Shown in pieces: positions 57,453 through 64,000 of a stretch of 64,000 nucleotides of DNA. The notes below the pieces were generated by a model. That model searched no databases. It was not told where the DNA came from and saw nothing but the letters and a program-made list of their open reading frames with translations. This DNA is from Adiantum capillus-veneris (lineage: Eukaryota; Streptophyta; Polypodiopsida; Polypodiales; Pteridaceae). The position numbers and the translations under genes are program-made. Positions within the stretch are counted from its first letter, which is position 1. Each line of letters starts with the position of its first letter. The DNA is taken from NCBI GenBank assembly GCA_014529385.2, contig CM043969.1:12112648-12176647 (forward strand), read 5' to 3'.

Positions 57453-58189
57453 ATATATATGAATAATGAGAAAAGATCCTCCTATTAGTTGATAAAACTT
57501 GCCCATAGGGCTACAAACCACCTCTATTAAAGAGGGCTACATCAAAAGCATGGGGAGACTCTCTCAGTGAGTGAGCAGAATATGTACAATGGGGCTAAAT
57601 CACAAAATGGGAGGAGGAAAAAGCCACACAGGTGGCCGGTAATGGCATTTGGGTGCACCATGGACTATAGTGAAGAAGGTCCTTGGGCACCAGAGTCACA
57701 AGAAAGCCTCTCTGCGCTCCCGCATGTGGTCTGAGCTGCCCTGAAGTCTCTCAAACTGACCTTTGAGAGTGTGAATCAGCTCCAACCAAAAGTCACGAGC
57801 ATTCTCCGTCGGTGGAACAGGGTGAGCCTCAAAGATGCGGAAGCAATGGGGCACCAAATGAACCAGAGTGTCAGGCCACAGACGTGCTCCCAACACACCT
57901 CTCTCTCACTACACCACTCCGGGGAGGTAAGCTTTGTGGCAGGCTAAAGTGTAGGATGACCCCCCTAGAGCACTATCATCCTATTGGTGGAGGATAGCTT
58001 AAAATGGAGCATAGGGCCCATGAGGATGGACCAGACTACAACACCCCAAGTGTACTGTCATGTTGTGCAAAGAGCTGGCATCAATCAAAGAACTCAAAGC
58101 CAAACCTGTTGTGCCATAGGCAGCAGTCCCATAGACAGTGACGCTGACTCTCCAAAGGATGGTTGCAAGATGCATAGGCTGCCGAAAAG

Positions 58190-58680
58190 CAACTATGTAC
58201 TAGCTAGCTGCCCACTGGTGTAGCTCTGTGTGCAACTCACCACTAGAACAAAGGGACTCGCCTAGAGTCCCACAACCGCTCCCAAAAATATGAAAAGAAC
58301 TCAACTATGAGACCCTCCTCCTGCCCATGAAGTGCTGCAACAGGATGAGTCTCTCTCCGTGCTGCCAGTATGTGGCGTCCCAGTCAAACAGTGTACTCAA
58401 AGAAGCGGATCCCATGGTGATCGACTAAAGAGAACGGGAGACCACTATGTACAAGACAACTCCTCACTGCTATAGCTCTATGTGCAACCAGCCCACTGGA
58501 ACAAAGTGACTCGTTGTGGCTATCTAGCGTCCCACAACCTCGCCCAAAAAGCTGACAAGAACTCAGCTGTGAGACCCTCCTCTTGCCAATGAGGTGTTGC
58601 AGTAGGACGAGCCTCTCTCCGTGCTTCCAGTATGTGACGTCCCAATCGAGCAGTGTACTGAAAGAAAGGGACACATGGAT
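58190..58680. repeat. About 262-bp tandem duplication in the LINE tail
   Basis: ACAAGAACTCAGCTGTGAGA at about 58556 and its variant at about 58295 (GAAAAGAACTCAACTATGAG), together with GCCAGTATGTGGCGTCCCAG / CCAGTATGTGACGTCCCAAT and TAGCTCT-TGTGCAAC, show two diverged copies. LINE copy 1 has only one (4870-4980). Confidence 0.8.
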
Positions 58681-58790
58681 GGTCAGCTGAGGCGAAAGGG
58701 TCCCGCCAGAACCACTCTCCAGGATCTCACTGCGCTTGTGCTAGTGGACAACTCTCCCAAGTCCATAGTCAATAGTGGCCAGTCTCATTA

Positions 58791-59655
58791 GAAGATTTCG
58801 GAGGTCATTTGGAGGGCCTTCTAAGAAATTCTATTTCACTCTCTAGAAAATTTCTTAAAATGCCTCCAAAAGGACAACTAAATACTCTGAAAAGTGAACC
58901 TAAGTTTTCAGCATTCCTTTGAAATGGTCATTTTTGCACTAAATGCGAGTGTCTTTTTCACGAGCTCTGCGTCGCTCATTTAGAATGTCGTACATCATCA
59001 ATGAAATATACAAAAATTCACAAAACTCTCAACTAGTGTCAAAATTTGAAGATATTGACCTTGCCAGTGCGTCCGAAACGCCCAAAAACCTAAAAATCGA
59101 ATGTCTACTTGACCTTTTCTGACACACGGAGAGGGAGAAATTACCAAAAAACCCCTAAAAATGGGTCTTGGGATCACGGCACGCGAGGGACAACAAAGTG
59201 GATCACGGTGTGAAGAGACCAATTTACAAAAATAAAAGTTGTCTTTCGTGCACCGTGCTCCCAAGACCCATTTTTAGGGGTTTTTTGGTAATTTCTCTCT
59301 CTCCGGGTGTTAGAAAAGGACAAGTAGACATTCGATTTTTAGGTTTTTGGGCGTTCCGAACGCACTGCTGGTGTCATAATCTTCAAATTTTGACACTAGT
59401 TGAGAGTTTTGTGAATTTTTTAAATTTCATTGATGACGTAAGACATTCTGAATGAGCGGCGCCGAACTCGTGATAAAGACACTCACATTTAATAAAAAGG
59501 TGACCGTTTTCAAGGACCGTTTTCTCATTGAATGCATCTTTTATATTCTTGTTCATATCAGGCTTTTTTCTACGTAACGTAAGCTCTTCTCTCATTGGAG
59601 GACCTCTTTTTCCTCTCTCTACTAAAAGGCCCTCCAAAAGACCTTCGGAATTTTC
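58791..59655. mobile_element. 865-bp fold-back MITE with TA target duplication
   Basis: The ends GAAGATTTCGGAGGTC and GACCTTCGGAATTTTC are imperfect terminal inverted repeats flanked by TA on both sides (58789-58790, 59656-59657). The two halves pair nearly end to end; 59141-59173 and 59259-59291 are a perfect 33-bp inverted pair around an 85-bp centre. The flanks rejoin the LINE (CCAGTCTCA / AAGAGCTG), as in LINE copy 1 near 5085-5100, proving insertion. No transposase. A TA duplication suggests Tc1/mariner-type mobilisation, but the ends are unlike the common Stowaway consensus. Confidence 0.85.
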
Positions 59656-59657
59656 TA

Positions 59658-62572
59658 ATGCAAGAGCTGCTAGGTCAGGATTTATGACACAAGTCCTCGC
59701 ACAAATGCCCACAACTCGGATCCTCTGAAAATAACACACTGCAACCTATGGGGCCTCAATTGAAACTCGGTGTAAACGAACCTCACCTTGTAGCTCGAAA
59801 AACAGGGAAGGTACAGTCTCTGAACAAGCCCGAACTACGATGAGGACCTCTAGTCGCGGGCGCTGCTGACTTGAGATGTGTGAGCCACTCACCTGGTACT
59901 GCCTTTGTGATGTACTGACACATGCTATGCACCCCTCTCATGCCCTGTAGTAGCTGGATGCTCTGAAGCTCCTCTGACAAGCCTGAGAATTGCAACTAGT
60001 CACCTAAGGTGCGTGCCGGACCCTCTGCCATGGGACCCCAAGAAACATGAGGCCTACTACTACCCAAGTGGCCTCTCTGAGTGCTAACCATAGGGTTCCA
60101 AACAAGGGGATATTGCAAACGCTCCTCCGTGCAAGTAGGTTGATGTTTCTCTAGGCCTCTCCTCAAATGCTCCCAAGAGTGGAGAAGACTCAGAACAAAA
60201 CGGTTCTCCAGTCTCCTGCTCAAGCCAACTCTGCACATCTCTGTGAAAATCCATCTGGTCAAAGGTCTCCATGGGCCTGTAGCCTAAGGCACTCTAGCAC
60301 TAAGCCAAGCAAAAACTCCTGCAAGGGCTCCTCCCTTGGAAGCAATCCTCTGACAACAAACTTCCCAAGAAGGGCTCTGCTGTGCTGTGCTGGGTCTATG
60401 ATCCCCAAACCCCCCCCTGAGAACAAGGAAGAGTGATGACCTGCCAGGTCACTTTGGCCCGGGCTATCTGAGTGTCGCGCCCTGACCAAAGGAAATTCCT
60501 GATCAGCCTCTCTACTTGGCTAATGCAGGAACTCGAAAAGATCCAACAAGACTTTATTTTCCTCATAGTAGCCAACAACACTTGGTTGGCCACTACAACG
60601 CTGTCTGCTAGAGAAAGTCGTCCGGAGCTCCAATGTAATAGCTTCCTCCTGATGGACAGAAGGAGGGGAGAAATCTGCTGGTCAAGAGACAAGTTTAAAC
60701 CAACCTGACATCCCAAGTACCGAATTGCAGTCCCTCTGGGAATCCACCTGAAACCCTCACCTGGAAACAAGTCAGGCGTAGGAGCACTACCAACCGAGAA
60801 AGCCACTGTCTTTCTCTAGTTGATCTGTGGGCCTGATGCACGACAAAAGGTCTCAAAAGCCTGCTCAGTGCTCACACCTGTGAAGGTTGGCCCCCTGGCC
60901 CTCCAAATACAAAGCTGAGTCGTCTGCAAACTTTGCATCCAGTAGCTCGTCGTCCCAAATAGGGAGCGCTAAGCCACGTAGACCAACCTGCTATGAAGCC
61001 AAAAATCTGCTATGAAGCCTCGGCATAGAAGAGAAAGAGGAAGGGGGCAAGAGGGCAGCCCTGTCTGACCAAACATGTGAGCATGAAGCAATCACCTCTA
61101 CCACCTGCCAAAAGTACTTGACTGTGTGCTTGTCTGTAGAGACCTGACACACCTCTGGTCCAGGCATATGATAAGCCCATCCTGCATAGAGTGCCCTCCA
61201 AGAAGTCCGAGTCAACTCTATCATAGGCCTTCTCAAAATCGAGAAGAAGTATCACCAGATCCTCACCACGTAGGCGAGCCAGGGTAGATGCCTCCCAAAA
61301 CGTAAAGATGTTGTCAACGATACTACGCTCCTTGACAAACCTGTCTGTGTCCCATGTATAATGCTCTCTAGAAGTGGTTGAATCCTCAAAGTCAGAGCCT
61401 TGGCAATAATTTTGTAGATTGAGTTGAGGATGGTGATGGGCTGTCACTGTCGAATCTCATCCAAGGAGCCACCCTCCTTGGAATGAGGTAAATCAAACCC
61501 TCACTCATGCTTTCAGGCATCTCTCCTGTGTGCAGGATGTACTGAAAAGCGCTGCAGAGATCTGAGCCAAGAAAGTCCCACTACTCTAAGAAAAATCTGG
61601 GAGTCAAACCACCCTCACCTAGATAGCTACCACGGAGAAGTGCTCTGAGGGCCACATGGAGCTCCTCTAGCTGAAGAGGCAGCTCAAGCCTCTCGCGCAT
61701 TTCCTCAATCACAAGACAAGGCATCTGTGCCCAAACGTACTCTCCACATGTATCCTGACACTCTAAATGAGGCTCTGCTAACAGCAGGTCACGATAAAAG
61801 TCAGTAGCAACTGCTCGCATGTCCTATGGCTCTAAAGCAACTGACCTATTAGGCCTCCTCAACTAGCTGAACTTGGCTTGCGTATGTCGGGGTCCCACAG
61901 TCTCAAAGAAGGCCCCTGTCACTCTGTCACCGACTTGGGTCCACTGAGATGCTTGTCGATGGAAAGCAAACTGATGGCGCCTCTCCTCTGTGCTGGCGAG
62001 CTTGCTATAACTACTCCTCAAACCAAGGACTGTCTGGATGCTGCTCCTACATCCTTCGCAAGGAAGCAACACCTCGTTGGAGACGTTGCTCCTCCTCTCT
62101 TACTGCAGCCAGGCCGTCCATGGACTCCTGAAGAAAAAGCCGACTAAGTGGAGCAAGTCTAGAGGCCACTGTGTGAGGATGAGAGTCCTGCATGTCTAAG
62201 CCCTCTATCTAGAGAGTCACCACTCGCTCTTTGAGTGCAGAGTCCAGCAAAACCCTCTCAAGGATACGCATCATCATGCTCCCCCTCCTCTATCTATCCG
62301 TCAGTGTGAGAATCACTGGTGCATGGTCCGAAAAAGAAGTCCCAGCCAGAATGCAAACTGTCCCACCCAAGTCATAGAAGTGGTCACTAGTGTAGAAGCC
62401 ATCTATCCGAGATAGATTCACTCTTTCCACTCCGCGGTCCAAACGAGAGAAGGCGAGGCTATCTGGGGGCCTCACAAGGCTAGAATGTTGCCACATCTAA
62501 AACCCGCAGAGTCATACATAACCTCTCCCAAGCTGCCAACTCAACTCCATGCACAATTCCAATTCTATCCTT
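59658..62572 (-). pseudogene. LINE family 1 copy 2 ORF2 (endonuclease C-part, RT, tail)
   Basis: The endonuclease end at 62496-62290 has VNLSRIDGFYTSDHFYDLGG and GTSFSDHAPVILTLTDR. RT pieces are GDRVTGAFFETVGPRHTQAK (61930), ELPLQLEELHVALRALLRGS, RFVKERSIVDNIFTFWEA, LVILLLDFEKAYDRVDSDFL and LVRQGCPLAPFLFLFYAEAS. The catalytic box near 60920 is DDSALYLEG-like (minus strand GCAGACGACTCAGCTTTGTA). The post-RT region has GFRWIPRGTAIRYLGCQVGL, SSCISQVERLIRNFLWSGRD and MARCHSDS-type tail. Homologous to copy 1 throughout. Multiple stops and slips. Confidence 0.85.
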
Positions 62573-63628
62573 TGTAGTAGTCCCTAGAGGTTTGACCAGC
62601 TTTGACGTCCGCAGATGCTGGGACTTCTTCAACTACAGCTTCACACGGTTCCTGGGTGACTCTTCTTCTGACTTGGAGGAGGATTGCTTTTGAGTGCACA
62701 TCCTCTTTCTTGCAGCTAGAGGCATTGAGGCTTTGGACATAGCGGTGGGCTTCTCCTTTTTGATGTGTGGTAGGGATTCCACAGAATGGACCTAGCACAC
62801 TGTTCTTGACTGGCTCCAGACTCAGGCTACTAAGTTCTCACACCACACAGGGGACTTAGGGGTGAAAAATCTGGTGCACACACTTTGGCCTCTTGCCAAG
62901 TTCAGTGTGATGCCTTCGGATGCACCGGGTTGCAGACACATTGTGGTGCATTTGTTTGCTGACACTCAGAGCTCCCCTTGTTATGTATTTTTACATGAGG
63001 ATTCTTGGGCAGAGGATGTAGCCCTTTTGGCTGCATGCACGGCTTGGGCCTGGGCTGGACAGACACTCCTTTCGTGCTTGTCTAGAGGTCGTTCGGATGC
63101 GGATTACTCCCCATCCAAACCGGCCTCAAAGATAGCAAGGTTGGTTGCTGTGGGAGCATCAGTTTTCTCTCATTGACTCCATTAGAATCATCTCATGGAA
63201 TGTGCAGGGATTAGGAGGGGCCCAGTTTCAGGGCCAGAGGGGTCAGCTACATCAGGAGCTCCAGAGATGCCTTGTGGGTGGTGAGATTGACATTCTTATG
63301 CTACAAGAGCATCATCTTTGTGAGAGCTGCATTAGCTGGTGTGGTCAGATTTTGCATGGTCGCTATGAGACATTTTGGTCAACTGCCTTTGCACCTGGAG
63401 GCATCCAACTGCCTTTCCACCCGAAGGCATCCAGTGAGGGGTATGTATGACTATTGCGGATTCTTGGCAGCATGTCATTGTGGGCAGAGGGATTATTATG
63501 TCAGGTAGAGCTCAGTGGATTACTATATAGGTTCAAGGTTGCCTCATGGGCTTCCTAAACATCTATGCGCCCAATGTGCCGAGTGCACGTGCAGAGTTTT
63601 GGTCTCATATTGTTGAGTCTTTGCCAAA
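62573..63628 (+). pseudogene. LINE family 1 copy 2, inverted 5' segment: ORF1 end and endonuclease N-part
   Basis: 62600-63175 encodes the ORF1 C-terminus (CRHIVVHLFADTQSSPCYVF, HEDSWAEDVALLAACTAWAW, RSDADYSPSKPASKIARLVA), matching copy 1 at 8907-8600. 63170-63628 is the endonuclease start: IRIISWNVQGLGGAQFQGQR, GGEIDILMLQEHHLCES, FLNIYAPNVPSARAEFWSHI, VESLP. Homology to copy 1 stops right after VESLP, about 30-60 bp of LINE sequence (the GGDFNMLED motif) short of where the minus-strand part begins. In copy 1 the ORFs join as ATGA; here the overlap is mutated (CATTGACTCCATTAG). Confidence 0.85.
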
Positions 63629-63800
63629 TGGCCCATCTATCTATACTCAGCTCCAGCCCAACTCTCATAGGTACAATGGGGTATTGAGGCTCAACTGTGT
63701 AGGGATGATGCAGACGTGCTGTGTACAATTCAAGATGATAGACTCTAGAAGACTAACCACAAAAAAGTAGATGATGATGCGTACCCACCACTGGAACCAA

Positions 63801-63870
63801 CCACTCATATGTATCTCCTAAAGAGTCATCAACAACCACTCATATGTATCTCCTAAAGAGTCACCAACAA
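63801..63870. repeat. 35-bp tandem duplication
   Basis: CCACTCATATGTATCTCCTA at 63801 repeats at 63836, each followed by AAGAGTCA(T/C)CAACAA. The remaining 63629-64000 shows no gene. Confidence 0.9.
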
Positions 63871-64000
63871 CTGGAAGATATCCCAATCCAGCTAAGACTT
63901 TCTCGAAACTGAGGTGGTGGTGATCTGGCCACGATGTCCACTGGACCACCATCCGTATCACTTGCCACGTGTCCCTACCCAGGCGAGAGTTCGTCCAGTG

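Larger units (their letters stand above)
57453..63628 (-). mobile_element. LINE family 1 copy 2, with inverted 5' segment
   Basis: 57453-62572 is on the minus strand (endonuclease C-part, RT, long tail). 62573-63628 is on the plus strand and carries the upstream part (ORF1 end and endonuclease N-part). The 3' end near 57453-57470 is marked on the minus strand by an A-rich ATATATATAAAAAAG. A MITE (58791-59655) interrupts the tail. The inverted segment continues the element almost exactly where the minus part stops, the signature of twin priming during insertion. Confidence 0.8.

Overview
This window looks like nuclear DNA of a land plant with a large, transposon-packed genome. The evidence is plant-type Ty1/copia and Ty3/gypsy elements, LINEs, a CACTA (En/Spm) transposon with spliced genes, and decayed fragments of three plant host genes: a PPR protein, a chloroplast-type peptidyl-prolyl isomerase and a heavy-metal-associated isoprenylated protein (HIPP). 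The PPR fragment style would fit a fern or lycophyte, but that is a weak inference. I see no intact host gene, rRNA, tRNA or CRISPR. Almost every coding stretch carries stops, frameshifts or lost catalytic residues.

Left part (1-11.4 kb): a Ty3/gypsy RNase H remnant; an array of CACGTAACTCG palindromes (1249-1752); scraps of LINE family 1; two oppositely oriented LTR-like pieces around a gypsy protein remnant; then a long minus-strand LINE family 1 copy (about 4.8-10.8 kb) with recognisable ORF1 and ORF2 that overlap by ATGA. A 35-G run lies upstream of its ORF1, next to a PPIase pseudogene.

11.46-19.79 kb is a Ty3/gypsy element with both LTRs and all domains in order (gag, protease, RT, RNase H, integrase), but with dead catalytic sites. 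Its 3' end runs into a PPR pseudogene. Then come S/R-rich simple sequence and about 1.4 kb of AT-rich DNA.

22.6-42.15 kb is the structural centre. Two copies of one gag-only, non-autonomous LTR retrotransposon lie 3' LTR to 3' LTR around a 12-bp palindrome at 36380-36391, making a huge imperfect inverted repeat. A 7.9-kb CACTA transposon with a 3-bp AGG target duplication sits in the polypurine tract of the left copy. It carries a six-exon transposase gene (minus, one frameshift), a second CACTA gene, and a captured HIPP fragment that still ends in a CaaX box.

Right part (42.2-64 kb): microsatellites and a LINE tail; a 3'-truncated Ty1/copia element with LTR and primer-binding site; a 2.1-kb fold-back inverted repeat (47.7-49.8 kb); gypsy integrase/chromodomain scraps; a small miRNA-like hairpin (about 53.0 kb); more LTR-like repeats; a second LINE family (54.6-57.2 kb); and a second LINE family 1 copy whose 5' end is inverted (twin priming, junction near 62.57 kb). 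That copy contains an 865-bp fold-back MITE with a TA target duplication. No host pathway is encoded here. The interplay is between elements: nested insertion, gene capture and inverted repeats that could feed small-RNA silencing.
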